Source: Rhizobium subbaraonis
GTDB lineage: Bacteria; Pseudomonadota; Alphaproteobacteria; Rhizobiales; Rhizobiaceae
Assembly (NCBI RefSeq): GCF_900220975.1
Contig: NZ_OBQD01000002.1
Location: forward strand, 248,001 to 312,000
Direction of reading: 5' to 3'
DNA length: 64,000 nt
In this document: positions 52,481-61,873 of the stretch, piece by piece
How the letters are laid out: every line of letters starts with the position of its first letter
Position numbering within the stretch: position 1 is the first letter of the stretch
Notes under the pieces: model-generated
Databases searched by the model: none
The model's input: the letters and a program-made list of their open reading frames with translations, nothing else
Told to the model about the DNA's origin: nothing
Position numbers and translations under genes: made by a program

Positions 52481-53821
52481 ATGTCCAAGTCAAGAACTCC
52501 GTCCACCTTCGAAACCAGACTTCAGGAAATCGGTGCACGCGCCGTTCACATCGGCATGGTCGACCCGGCAGGTGAATTCCGCGACAAGCTGGTTTCGGCC
52601 GACAAGGCCGTCAAGCTTGCCGAGCAGGGCTATCCCTTCTGCGAAGTCCTCTATTTCTGGGATATCGCGGAGAACACCTATCGCGACGGCTCCTTCGTCG
52701 ATCGCCCGGCAAAGCTGTTCGACGATACGATCCGGACTTATCCGTTCGCGGCCAACACCGCGCTCTGCCTTGCGGACTTCGATGGCGAATTCGGCCGGCG
52801 CACCCCGCGAAACGTTTGTCTGGCGCAATTGGAGCGCGCCGCCGAACTCGGTTTCGACGTCCTCGCCGCGTTCGAATTTGAGTTTTTCGTTTTCGACGAA
52901 ACGCCCGAGAGCATGCGGGCCAAGCAATACCGCGATCTGACCCATTTCGCGCAGGGCAACCGCACCTATTCGCTGCAGACCTCCGCGCTCCATGGCGATC
53001 TCCTTTCGGGGCTGGAACAGGCGATGGCGACCATGGGTGTGGCGATCGACGCCATGCATACCGAGCTTGGCCCCGGCTGCTTCGAAGCGCCGCTGACCTA
53101 TGCCAAGGGCATCAAGGCGGCCGACGACGCGATGCTGTTCAAGAACTTCGCCCGCGCCTATTTCGCCCGCAACAACAAGACGGTCAGCTTCATGTCGAAG
53201 CTGTCGCCAAAGCTGTCCGGCCAGTCCGGCCACCTACATCTTTCGCTGCGCGACCAGGACGGCAATCCAGTCTTTGCCGATCCGTCCGCGCCGGACGGAA
53301 TCAGCGTCACGGCACGGCACTTCCTCGGCGGCCTGTTGAAGCTCATGCCGGAACTGCTGGCAATGTGTTCGTCGACGGTGAACGCCTACAAGCGGCTGGT
53401 GCCCGGCGCATGGGCGCCGACGGCAGCGAACTGGGGCGTACAGAACCGCACGGCTGCCGTGCGCGTCATCAACGACCAGCCGGCCAGCACCCGTATCGAA
53501 TTCCGCGTTCCGTCCGCCGATACCAATCCTTATCTGGCGCTCTCCATGCTGCTCGGCGCCGGCCTGGCCGGCATTCGCGACGGCATCGAGCCACCGCCCG
53601 GCAGCGCGGAGGATTTCTACGCAGCAAGGCCCGCGCCGGAAGCGGTCTTCCCGCGCGACCTTCACGAGGCCTCGGCCCGTCTGCGGGCCAGCAAGACCGC
53701 CCGCGCGCTGTTCGGCGACGACTTCGTCGACAGTTTCACTGAGAACTGCGACGTCGAATTTGCCGAATATCAGCGGCAGGTGAGCGAATGGGAAGTCAGA
53801 CGCTATCTGGGAGTGGTCTGA
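52481..53821 (+). CDS. glutamine-synthetase-like gamma-glutamyl-amine ligase
   Basis: 446 residues. Ligates glutamate and an amine with ATP. GS landmarks in order: AAFEFEFFVF (metal Glu), GPGCFEAPL (metal Glu), SGHLHLSL (metal His), NAYKRLVPGAW (glutamate-binding region), TAANWGVQNRTAAVRV and RIEFRVPSADTNPYLA (Arg/Glu of the active site). Genuine GlnA-type regulatory adenylylation loop was not recognised. The gene is first in a unit with a polyamine-type importer and an iron alcohol dehydrogenase, so a role in gamma-glutamylation of an imported amine, as PuuA does for putrescine, is likely. Confidence 0.88.
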   Translation: MSKSRTPSTFETRLQEIGARAVHIGMVDPAGEFRDKLVSADKAVKLAEQGYPFCEVLYFWDIAENTYRDGSFVDRPAKLFDDTIRTYPFAANTALCLADFDGEFGRRTPRNVCLAQLERAAELGFDVLAAFEFEFFVFDETPESMRAKQYRDLTHFAQGNRTYSLQTSALHGDLLSGLEQAMATMGVAIDAMHTELGPGCFEAPLTYAKGIKAADDAMLFKNFARAYFARNNKTVSFMSKLSPKLSGQSGHLHLSLRDQDGNPVFADPSAPDGISVTARHFLGGLLKLMPELLAMCSSTVNAYKRLVPGAWAPTAANWGVQNRTAAVRVINDQPASTRIEFRVPSADTNPYLALSMLLGAGLAGIRDGIEPPPGSAEDFYAARPAPEAVFPRDLHEASARLRASKTARALFGDDFVDSFTENCDVEFAEYQRQVSEWEVRRYLGVV

Positions 53822-53858
53822 GCGCCGTCACAACGATCGAAGAAGGAAGGGAAAGATA

Positions 53859-55010
53859 ATGAAAAAGGGAACAGCAGAAACCATGACAGGCACGGCCAGC
53901 CGTCGCTCGGTGCTCAAGGGCATGGGCGGCCTCGGCCTTGGCATCGCAGCAGCAAGCAGCGGCTTCCTCGCATCGCGCGGCAGCGCATCGGCGGCCGAGA
54001 GCCTCAACTACATGTGCTGGGAAGGCTACAACGCCCCCAGCATCCTCGATCCTTTCCAGAAGAAGAACGACGTATCGATCGCAATCGATCTGATCACCGA
54101 CTCGGCCGGTGGCTTCGCCAAGCTCGCGGCCGGCGCGTCTCGCGATTTCGACCTCGTTTCCTCCGACAGCCCATGGATCCAGCGCATGGGACCGGCCGGC
54201 TTCTGCCGCTTCATCGACGACAAGGATTTCGCCGCGCAGTACGAGGATTTCTACCCGCAGTTCCGCGCCCCGTTCGAACCGCTGCAGTTCGAAGGCAAGG
54301 CAACGGGCCTTCCGACGCGCTGGGGCTGGGTCGGCCCGACCGTCAACACCAAGTTCGACAAGCTGGAGACCTGGTCCAGCTATGCGCCGGTCTTCGACCC
54401 GGCTTTCCGGGACAAGATCTGCCTGCTCGACTGGGGTGACTGGCCGATCATGCCGCTCGCGCTCTATGCCGGCGTCAACCCCTACGAGGAACTCGATCAG
54501 GCCGCGCTCGATGAAGTGCGCAAGGTTCTGCGCGCGGCCTTCAAGAATACCCGCGCCATCGTTGCCGACCTTGCCGTCGCGCAGAAGGGCCTCCTCGACG
54601 GCTCCTTCCGCGCCCTGATCGGCGGCGGCACGTACTGCACTTCATCGCTGCGCATCAAGGGCCATGACTACATCCAGTCCATCGTCCCCGAACCGAAGGA
54701 CGGCCTGAAGCAGGGCATCATCTGGATGGAAGCGACCGGCCTGATCGACAACGGCAAGAACACCCAGGTCGCAGCCGATTTCCTGAAATACATCGTTTCG
54801 CCGGACGTGGCCAAGCAGCTCGCTATCACCGACGCAACCTGCAACCTGGTACCCAACAGCAAGGCCGAAGCGCTGTTCTCGGAAGAAGAGAAGAAGGCGT
54901 TGCAGATGGACTATATGTGGACGGCCTGGGACAACAGCCAGTTCCACACGGTCGCGCCGAACATCGACGACATGCTGGCGATCTGGCAGGAAGAACTCGC
55001 CGCCCGCTGA
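53859..55010 (+). CDS. second polyamine-type importer, periplasmic binding protein
   Basis: 383 residues with a Tat-type leader (ASRRSVLKGMGGLGLGIAAA) and likely cleavage near GSASAAESL. PotD/PotF fold (NYMCWEGYNAPSILDPFQKK; LPTRWGWVGPTVNTKFDKL). GGAAGGGAAAG precedes the start. It follows the GS-like gene after 37 nt and probably captures the amine that is then glutamylated. The ligand cannot be read by eye. Confidence 0.92.
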   Translation: MKKGTAETMTGTASRRSVLKGMGGLGLGIAAASSGFLASRGSASAAESLNYMCWEGYNAPSILDPFQKKNDVSIAIDLITDSAGGFAKLAAGASRDFDLVSSDSPWIQRMGPAGFCRFIDDKDFAAQYEDFYPQFRAPFEPLQFEGKATGLPTRWGWVGPTVNTKFDKLETWSSYAPVFDPAFRDKICLLDWGDWPIMPLALYAGVNPYEELDQAALDEVRKVLRAAFKNTRAIVADLAVAQKGLLDGSFRALIGGGTYCTSSLRIKGHDYIQSIVPEPKDGLKQGIIWMEATGLIDNGKNTQVAADFLKYIVSPDVAKQLAITDATCNLVPNSKAEALFSEEEKKALQMDYMWTAWDNSQFHTVAPNIDDMLAIWQEELAAR

Positions 55011-55091
55011 ACCTGAGCGTATCGAACCCGACAGGCCTGCCCTCCTTGGCCGGCCTGTCCATACCCGTTGCAGATATCAAGGACATCGAGC

Positions 55092-56186
55092 TTGGTCAGC
55101 CCCATCATCGACGCCGCCAGGATTGTGAAGGACTACGGTTCGGCGCGCGCGCTTCACGGCGTCTCGCTGCAGGTCGGCGCCGGCGAATTCGTAGCACTCG
55201 TCGGCCCTTCCGGTTGCGGAAAGACGACGCTTCTAAAGATTCTTGCCGGATTCGAGGAACCGACCGACGGCCGCCTGGAAATCGAAGGAAAAGACATGCG
55301 CGGCGTCCCGGCGGCAAGCCGTCCGACGCGCATGGTCTTCCAGAAGCTCGCCCTCTTCCCGCACAAGACCGTGGCAGAGAACATCGGCTTTCCGCTGAAG
55401 CTGCAGAAGGTGCCGGTGGCGGAGACGAAAGACCGCGTGCGCGGGATGCTCGACCTAATGCATCTCAGGCCGGACTATCTCCAGCGCTATCCGGCCCAGC
55501 TTTCCGGGGGAGAGCAACAGCGCGTGGCGCTGGCCCGCGCGCTGGTGTCCCGGCCCGGCGTGCTCCTGCTCGACGAGCCGATGAGTGCGCTCGACGCCAA
55601 GCTGAAGAAATCCCTCCAGGCCGAGCTGAAGAAGCTGCATCGCGAGCTCGGCACCAGTTTCGTGCTCGTCACGCACGACCTGGAAGAGGCGATGATGCTT
55701 GCCGACCGAATCTGCGTCATGCGCGGCGGCCATGTGGTCCAGGTCGGCACCCCGGCCGACATCTACTATCGTCCGGCCAACATGTTCGTCGCCGGCTTCA
55801 TCGGCGAGACCAATTTCTTGCCCGTCGCCGCCGTCCTAACGGCTAGCGGGGTGCAGGTCACCTCCCCCCTGACCCCCGGCGCCAGCGCTGAAATCGCAAC
55901 GGAACATGTCGCACCGTCCCTGTCCGAAAAGGGAACCGCGCTGCTCGTCCGGCCCGAGAGCATCCGCATCGTCCGCAACGATGCCAAAGCCGGCGAATGG
56001 ACGCTGGAGGGCGTGGTTGAGGAGTATTTCATCAAGGGCTCCTCGACACAGTACCGCATTCGCGTGCCCGGCCTCGAGGCGGCCGTGATCGTCGATCTCG
56101 CCGGCTCGATCGTGCTGCCGGCCCGCGTCGGCGAGACGGTCCGCATCGGCTTTGATCCAACCCAGGCCTTCCTTCTGTCGGAGTGA
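55092..56186 (+). CDS. second polyamine-type importer, ATPase
   Basis: 364 residues from TTG 55092, chosen because AAGGA lies 8 nt upstream; a TTG at 55068 lacks any such site. Walker A GPSGCGKTT, signature LSGGEQQR, Walker B VLLLDEPMSALD, H-loop LVTHDLEEA, then a TOBE domain of about 130 residues. Coupled with the two permeases downstream; its stop overlaps the next gene's upstream region. Confidence 0.92.
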   Translation: MVSPIIDAARIVKDYGSARALHGVSLQVGAGEFVALVGPSGCGKTTLLKILAGFEEPTDGRLEIEGKDMRGVPAASRPTRMVFQKLALFPHKTVAENIGFPLKLQKVPVAETKDRVRGMLDLMHLRPDYLQRYPAQLSGGEQQRVALARALVSRPGVLLLDEPMSALDAKLKKSLQAELKKLHRELGTSFVLVTHDLEEAMMLADRICVMRGGHVVQVGTPADIYYRPANMFVAGFIGETNFLPVAAVLTASGVQVTSPLTPGASAEIATEHVAPSLSEKGTALLVRPESIRIVRNDAKAGEWTLEGVVEEYFIKGSSTQYRIRVPGLEAAVIVDLAGSIVLPARVGETVRIGFDPTQAFLLSE

Positions 56187-56188
56187 GC

Positions 56189-57064
56189 ATGAAGATCGAA
56201 GACAAATACTGGAGGGATCCGGTCCTGCTCGCTGCCGTGGCGCCGCTTGCGGTCGTCATGATCGCCTTTTTCCTCGTGCCGCTCGTGATGACTGCGGTGC
56301 TGACCTTCCAGACCACGCAGTACTACCGCCTCTCCTGGAGCTGGGACCTCAAGATCTGGACGGAGGTCTTCTCCAAACCGCACTACTGGACGATCATGGT
56401 GCGCACGGTCGTCATGGCGCTGGTGTGCGTGGCAATCTGCATTGCCATCGCCTTCCCGGCCGCCTATGCGCTGGCTACCCGGCTGAAAACCTTCAAGACA
56501 CAGATCCAGATCCTCATCATCTTCGCCTTCCTGACCGATGCGGTCCTCAAGACCTTTGGCTGGATTCTCATCCTCGACAAGAACGGTGTGGCGAACTGGC
56601 TGCTGATGCACATCGGCTTTCCGGCTGACGCGCTGAACCTCCTGTTTACGCCGGCCGGAACGATGATCGGCATGGTCTACAACCTCGTGGCCTACCCGAT
56701 GTTCACCATCTACCTGTCTCTGGTGCGCATCGATCGCGATCTTGTGCTTGCGGCCTATGATGCCGGGGCTTCCCGTCTGCGGACCTTCTTCGAAGTGACG
56801 CTGCCACTGTCGCGTCCTGGGCTCTATTCCGGTGCGGTGCTGGTCTTCGTGCTCAGCCTCGGCGCCTTCCTGGAACCGAAGGTTCTGGGTGGCGGCACGG
56901 CGCCGCTTGCCTCCGAACTCATCCGCCAGAGCTTCGAAACGCGTGTGAACTGGCCGCTGGGTGCCGCACTCACCATGGTGCTCATCGTCATCGGCGCGCT
57001 GATGCTGGCGCTCTCGTCCGCTTTCGCGCTGCGACGCCGTTCTGCTCCCGGGAGGCCTGCATGA
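56189..57064 (+). CDS. second polyamine-type importer, permease (PotB type)
   Basis: 291 residues from ATG 56189 (GGAG 5 nt upstream; GTG 56183 overlapping the stop is less likely). Six helices, first at about residues 12-35, EAA loop LAAYDAGASRLRTFFEVTLP. Forms the channel with the PotC-type gene that overlaps its end by 4 nt. Confidence 0.92.
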   Translation: MKIEDKYWRDPVLLAAVAPLAVVMIAFFLVPLVMTAVLTFQTTQYYRLSWSWDLKIWTEVFSKPHYWTIMVRTVVMALVCVAICIAIAFPAAYALATRLKTFKTQIQILIIFAFLTDAVLKTFGWILILDKNGVANWLLMHIGFPADALNLLFTPAGTMIGMVYNLVAYPMFTIYLSLVRIDRDLVLAAYDAGASRLRTFFEVTLPLSRPGLYSGAVLVFVLSLGAFLEPKVLGGGTAPLASELIRQSFETRVNWPLGAALTMVLIVIGALMLALSSAFALRRRSAPGRPA

Positions 57065-57897
57065 ACGCCCAGCGCCTTCGCAACGCACTCGTCGATACGC
57101 TGCTTGTCGGAACGGTGGTCCTGTTGCTGCTGTTCTTCTATGCTCCCATCGCCACGCTGGTCGCGTTCTCCTTTACCTCGAGCCGCGTGCTGACGCTGCC
57201 CATCGAGAGCTTCTCGCTCGCCTGGTACGGCGAACTGTTCAGCAAGCCGGATTTCCTCCCGGCAGTCCGCAACTCGGCGGTGGTCGCAGCGGTCTCGACG
57301 CTCTTCGCCACCGTGCTGGGCACCGCCGGAGCCGTCGCCTGGATTCGCTACCGGTTCCGCATGCAGGCCGCGTTCCGCGCGCTCACCTTCGCGCCGCTGC
57401 TGTTCCCTCAGTTGCTGCTTGGCGTCGTCATGCTCCTGTGGTTCTCGGTGCTCGGCAGCTGGCTCGGCTTTTCGAACGGCCTCTTCACCGTCATCATCGG
57501 GCACGTCGTCTACATCACGCCGTTTGCGCTGGTCGTCGTGGCCGTGCAGGTCTACGGCTTCGACGAGACGCTGGAGGATGCGGCGCGCGATGCCGGGGCG
57601 AACGGCTGGCAGGTCTTCCGCGAGGTTACGTTCCCGCTTTTGTGGCCGGGCATCTTCTCGGCCGCCATCTTCGCCTTCCTTCTCTCCTGGGGAAATTTCT
57701 ACATTTCCTATTCGCTCGCCGGAACCGCCCGCACGCTGCCGATTTTCGTCTACAGCGGAATCGCTGTCGGCTCATCGCCGATCTATCCGGCGCTGGCGAC
57801 CCTCAATCTCGTGCCGGCCCTGCTGCTTGTCGTCACCGCCGAATTCCTTCGCCGGCGTGCGCTGAAGCGTCAGTCCTCCGGCAATCTTGCTTCCTGA
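57061..57897 (+). CDS. second polyamine-type importer, permease (PotC type)
   Basis: 278 residues; GGGAGG lies 5 nt before the ATG, which overlaps the previous stop. Six helices; EAA loop LEDAARDAGANGWQVFREVT. The last importer gene; the iron alcohol dehydrogenase follows within 16 nt, indicating one operon. Confidence 0.92.
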   Translation: MNAQRLRNALVDTLLVGTVVLLLLFFYAPIATLVAFSFTSSRVLTLPIESFSLAWYGELFSKPDFLPAVRNSAVVAAVSTLFATVLGTAGAVAWIRYRFRMQAAFRALTFAPLLFPQLLLGVVMLLWFSVLGSWLGFSNGLFTVIIGHVVYITPFALVVVAVQVYGFDETLEDAARDAGANGWQVFREVTFPLLWPGIFSAAIFAFLLSWGNFYISYSLAGTARTLPIFVYSGIAVGSSPIYPALATLNLVPALLLVVTAEFLRRRALKRQSSGNLAS

Positions 57898-57913
57898 AAA
57901 CAAGGTTCCTGCC

Positions 57914-59077
57914 ATGCCCCTCGATACGCCCGCGACAACCACCAACTGGAGTTTCCCGACCGCCGTACGCTTCGGCAACGGCCGTATTGCCGGCCTCGGC
58001 GAAATGGTTCGCGAACTCGGCGGCAGCCGGCCGCTCGTCGTCACCGATGCCGGCCTGAAGGATCTCTATCCGGTTCAGCGCGCCGTCGAAGCGTTGAAAT
58101 CCGCGGGCCTGCCGGTCGCGCTCTATTCCGGCGTCAAGCCCAACCCGACGGGCGGCAATGTCGCTGACGGCGTTGCGGCTTTCCGCGGCGGAAATCACGA
58201 TCTGGTGGTCGCGATCGGCGGCGGCAGCGCGCTCGATGCGGCAAAGGCCATCGCCTTCATGGCGCGGCAGACGGTACCGATCTGGGATCTGGAGGATATC
58301 GGCGACAACTGGAAGCGCGCCGAGACGAAAAACCTCGTTCCCGTGATCGCGATCCCGACGACCGCCGGGACGGGTTCGGAGCTCGGCCGCTCCTCAGTGA
58401 TCACGCATGAGACAGAAAAACGCAAGGTTATCGTCTTCCATCCGCGCATGATGCCCGACGTCGTCGTGATGGACCCGGAATTGACCGTCGGCCTGCCGTC
58501 ACACATCACCGCCGCCACCGGCATGGACGCGCTCTCGCATGCGCTGGAAGCATTCAGCGCGCCCTCCTTCCACCCGATGGCCGAAGGTATCGCGCTCAAT
58601 GCGCTACGTCTCATCCGCAAATGGCTTCCGGTCGCCGTTCATCATGGTGACGACCTCGAGGCGCGCGGACAGATGCTGATCGCGTCGGGCATGGGCTGCG
58701 TCGCCCTGCAGAAGGGCCTCGGCGCCATCCACGCGCTCGCCCACCCGCTCGGCGCGCTCCACGACGCCCACCACGGCCTGCTGAATGCCGTGCTGATGCC
58801 CTATGTGGTCGAATTCAACACACCTGCAATCGCAGACAAGCTGGAATTGCTCGCCCGTTTCCTCGACCTGCCGCGCAAGGATGCGACAGGTGTGGTCGAC
58901 TGGATCGTCGAACTGCGCGGTGACCTCTCCATTCCTGAGAAGCTGTCGGGCATGAGCCTGACGGAAATCGACGTGGACAAGGTTGCGACCATGGGCGTCG
59001 CCGATCCGTGCGCCGGCGGCAATCCCGTGCCGCTCGACGTCAACGGGCTGAAGAAGATCCTGACTGGTGCCGCATAG
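57914..59077 (+). CDS. iron-containing (group III) alcohol dehydrogenase
   Basis: 387 residues from ATG 57914 (AAGG 8 nt upstream; TTG 57887 overlaps the permease gene). NAD-binding GGGSALDAAK; metal ligands Asp and His in GMDALSHALEAF and two His in AIHALAHPLGALHDAHHGLL. It oxidises a primary or secondary alcohol to aldehyde or ketone. Downstream of the GS-like gene and importer, it fits oxidation of an (amino) alcohol, before or after gamma-glutamylation. No aldehyde dehydrogenase is in the cluster. Confidence 0.9.
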   Translation: MPLDTPATTTNWSFPTAVRFGNGRIAGLGEMVRELGGSRPLVVTDAGLKDLYPVQRAVEALKSAGLPVALYSGVKPNPTGGNVADGVAAFRGGNHDLVVAIGGGSALDAAKAIAFMARQTVPIWDLEDIGDNWKRAETKNLVPVIAIPTTAGTGSELGRSSVITHETEKRKVIVFHPRMMPDVVVMDPELTVGLPSHITAATGMDALSHALEAFSAPSFHPMAEGIALNALRLIRKWLPVAVHHGDDLEARGQMLIASGMGCVALQKGLGAIHALAHPLGALHDAHHGLLNAVLMPYVVEFNTPAIADKLELLARFLDLPRKDATGVVDWIVELRGDLSIPEKLSGMSLTEIDVDKVATMGVADPCAGGNPVPLDVNGLKKILTGAA

Positions 59078-59123
59078 GAACTGCGAAGCGGGTGGCAAAG
59101 TTGCGCGACCCTGATGGCAGGCG

Positions 59124-60485
59124 TCAGCCAGCCATCAGCGCCCGCATCGCGCCGACGAAGCGCTTGCGGATTTCGCCGCGAGCGATGTGCCTGCCGCCAA
59201 CGACCTGCCGCTTTCCGCGGGCCCAGACCGTATCGACGGCGACGTCGCCGCCGAAGATCCAGTTGTCGATCAGCTCGTCTCCCGCGAGATAGGGCGCCCC
59301 CGACGCATCGAGCGCGACGATGTCTGCCGGCGCGCCCACCGCAAGCCCCGTCCTCGACGCCAGTGCCGCGCCTGCGCCGGCTACGGCCGCCTCGAAGAGG
59401 CGCCGGCCAGTCGAACCGTTCGGCGCGGCGATGACGTTGCGGGCCCGTAGCGAGAGGCGTTGCGAATATTCGAGCTGCCGCAGCTCTGCAGGCAGCGAGA
59501 TCAACACGTTGGAATCCGATCCAATCCCGAAGCGGCCGCCGCTGGACAGGAAATCGGGTGCCGCGAAGGTGCCGTCGCCGAGATTGGCCTCGGTGATCGG
59601 ACAAAGTCCCGCCACCGCCCCGCTCGCCGCCATATCGGCTGTTTCCTTCTTCGTCAGGTGCGTGGCATGGATCAGGCACCAGCGTTCATCGACCGGCGCA
59701 TTCGAAAGCAGCCATTCCACGGGGCGGGCGCCGGACCAGGCAATGCAGTCTTCCACTTCCTTCGTCTGCTCGGCAACATGGATATGGACCGGCCCGCCGG
59801 CGGCCAGCGGCAGGACGGCCGTCAGTTCCTCGGCCGTGACGGCCCGCAGGCTGTGCGGAGCAATGCCGAGTTGCATTCCGGCGAGACCTGGCTGCATTTT
59901 GCGGCAGGCCTCCATCAGACGGCTGTAGCTTTCAAGCGAGTTGATGAAGCGGCGCTGGCCGTCGATCGGTGCGGCGCCGCCGAAGCCGGAGTGCGCGTAG
60001 AAGACCGGCAGAAGGGTGAGGCCGATTCCCGTATCCGCGCTTGCCGCGGCAACACGCTCCGCGAGCTCGGCGATGTTGGCGTAGGGCTTGCCGTCCTGAT
60101 CGTGGTGCAGGTAGTGGAACTCGCCGACGCGGCAGAAGCCGGCCTCGAGCATTTCCATGTAGAGTTCGGCGGCGACCGCCTCGACCTGCTCCGGCGTCAT
60201 CTTCAACGCAAAGCGGTACATGACGTTGCGCCAGCTCCAGAAGCTGTCTTCGGCCGGACCGCGCAGCTCCGTCAGACCGGACATCGCGCGCTGGAAGGCA
60301 TGGCTGTGCAGATTGCCCATGGCCGGAACGAGAACCGCGTGGCGCTGATCGAAAGCCCCAGCCTCGACGCCGATCTCGATGGCGGAAACGGCATCCTCAT
60401 CCATCGTCAGGCGCACGTCGGAAGCCCAGCCTTCCGGCAAGAGCGCCGATGCCGCGTGAAGCGTCGTGGCAGCTGATTTCGTCAT
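59124..60485 (-). CDS. hutF: formimidoylglutamate deiminase
   Basis: 453 residues of the amidohydrolase superfamily. It converts N-formimidoylglutamate to N-formylglutamate and ammonia in the five-step histidine pathway. Metal-binding motif [28 protein letters not shown], the His in [23 protein letters not shown] and the final Asp in [11 protein letters not shown] are in the right order. It faces hutI across a divergent promoter whose HutC palindrome overlaps the predicted hutF promoter (TTGCGT 60583-60588, 17 nt, TATTAA 60560-60565). Confidence 0.93.
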   Translation of the reverse strand: MTKSAATTLHAASALLPEGWASDVRLTMDEDAVSAIEIGVEAGAFDQRHAVLVPAMGNLHSHAFQRAMSGLTELRGPAEDSFWSWRNVMYRFALKMTPEQVEAVAAELYMEMLEAGFCRVGEFHYLHHDQDGKPYANIAELAERVAAASADTGIGLTLLPVFYAHSGFGGAAPIDGQRRFINSLESYSRLMEACRKMQPGLAGMQLGIAPHSLRAVTAEELTAVLPLAAGGPVHIHVAEQTKEVEDCIAWSGARPVEWLLSNAPVDERWCLIHATHLTKKETADMAASGAVAGLCPITEANLGDGTFAAPDFLSSGGRFGIGSDSNVLISLPAELRQLEYSQRLSLRARNVIAAPNGSTGRRLFEAAVAGAGAALASRTGLAVGAPADIVALDASGAPYLAGDELIDNWIFGGDVAVDTVWARGKRQVVGGRHIARGEIRKRFVGAMRALMAG

Positions 60486-60564
60486 CGTCGTGCGATCTCC
60501 CCTTGCGGCAATCCATTCCCGGACGGAACATGACGCCGAAAATTGCTCTTGTCAGGCGCTTAAT

Positions 60565-60576
60565 ATGTATATACAT
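60565..60576. promoter_or_regulatory. HutC operator in the hutF-hutI divergent promoter
   Basis: ATGTATATACAT, the same 12-bp palindrome as ahead of the ABC/HisD-like operon. It lies 27 nt before the hutI start codon and 79 nt before the hutF start codon, inside the spacer of the predicted hutF promoter. Position on the promoter of classical hut genes supports HutC as the binding protein. Confidence 0.8.
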
Positions 60577-60603
60577 GTTTTGACGCAAGGAAAGGCGCAA
60601 TCG

Positions 60604-61872
60604 ATGTGCGGGAGCGAAAACTTGGCCGACATCTCCTCTGATACTTCCAACAGCCATCCCGGCGTCACCCTCTGGACCAACGCTCGCCTTGCGACGTTCG
60701 CAGAAGGCTCCGAAGGAATGGGAATCGTCGAGCAGGGCGCGCTCGCCGCAAAGGACGGCGTGATCGTCTTCGCCGGTGCTGCGTCCGATCTTCCCAAGGA
60801 TTTGAAGGCGGAGTTAGCGATCGTCGATTGCGGCGGTCGGTGGATCACGCCGGCGCTGATCGACTGCCATACGCACCTCGTCTTCGGCGGCGACCGAGCG
60901 ATGGAGTTCGAGATGCGCCTTGCCGGCGCCACCTATGAAGAGGTGGCGCGCGCGGGCGGCGGCATCGTCTCCTCCGTCAAGGCGACCAATGAGCTCTCCG
61001 TAGACGGCCTCGTCGCGGCGACCCTGCCAAGGCTGGACACCCTGCTTGCCGAAGGCGTCTCGACCGTCGAGATCAAATCCGGATACGGGCTTTCCATCGA
61101 AGGCGAGCTCAACATGCTGCGCGCCGCACGCACCCTGGAAAAGCTCCGGCCGGTCCGCGTCGTCACGTCGTATCTCGCAGCGCATGCGACACCGGTCGAA
61201 TACAAGGGTCGCAATGGCGACTACATCACCAGTGTTGTGCTGCCCGGCATGGAGAAGGCACAGGCGGAGGGTCTCGTTGATGCGGTGGACGGCTTTTGCG
61301 AGGGAATCGCTTTTTCCGTGGATGAGATGCGTGTCGTCTTCGACAAGGCAAAGGCGCTCGGCATTCCGGTGAAACTGCATGCCGAGCAGCTCTCCAATCT
61401 CGGCGGGGCGAAAATGGCAGCCTCCTATGGCGCGCTATCAGCCGACCACGTCGAATATCTGGATGCGGAGGGCGCAGAGGCGATGGCACGGGCCGGTACC
61501 GTCGCCGTGCTGCTTCCCGGCGCCTTTTACGCCATCAACGAAACGCAAAAGCCGCCGGTGCAATTGCTCCGCGACGCCGGCACGTCGATCGCGATCGCGA
61601 CTGATTGCAATCCCGGCACGTCTCCGCTGACCTCGATGCTCCTCGCCATGAACATGGCCGCGACGCTGTTCCGCCTGACGGTGGACGAGTGCCTTGCCGG
61701 TGCGACCCGCGAGGCGGCCCGCGCCCTTGGGCTTCTCGGCGAGATCGGCACGCTGGAGGTCGGAAAGTCGGCCGATTTCGCGATCTGGAACATCGAGCGG
61801 CCGGCGGAGCTCGTCTACCGCATCGGCTTCAATCCTCTCCATTCCCGCATCTTCCGAGGGCAACAGGTATAA
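60604..61872 (+). CDS. hutI: imidazolonepropionase
   Basis: 422 residues from ATG 60604 (AAAGG 8 nt upstream). Hydrolyses imidazolone-propanoate to N-formimidoylglutamate. Amidohydrolase metal motif [19 protein letters not shown], with KLHAEQLSN and the Asp in [11 protein letters not shown]; the Gly-rich [15 protein letters not shown] is typical of HutI. Its stop ends 1 nt before the hutH ATG, so they are cotranscribed. Confidence 0.95.
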   Translation: MCGSENLADISSDTSNSHPGVTLWTNARLATFAEGSEGMGIVEQGALAAKDGVIVFAGAASDLPKDLKAELAIVDCGGRWITPALIDCHTHLVFGGDRAMEFEMRLAGATYEEVARAGGGIVSSVKATNELSVDGLVAATLPRLDTLLAEGVSTVEIKSGYGLSIEGELNMLRAARTLEKLRPVRVVTSYLAAHATPVEYKGRNGDYITSVVLPGMEKAQAEGLVDAVDGFCEGIAFSVDEMRVVFDKAKALGIPVKLHAEQLSNLGGAKMAASYGALSADHVEYLDAEGAEAMARAGTVAVLLPGAFYAINETQKPPVQLLRDAGTSIAIATDCNPGTSPLTSMLLAMNMAATLFRLTVDECLAGATREAARALGLLGEIGTLEVGKSADFAIWNIERPAELVYRIGFNPLHSRIFRGQQV

Positions 61873-61873
61873 G

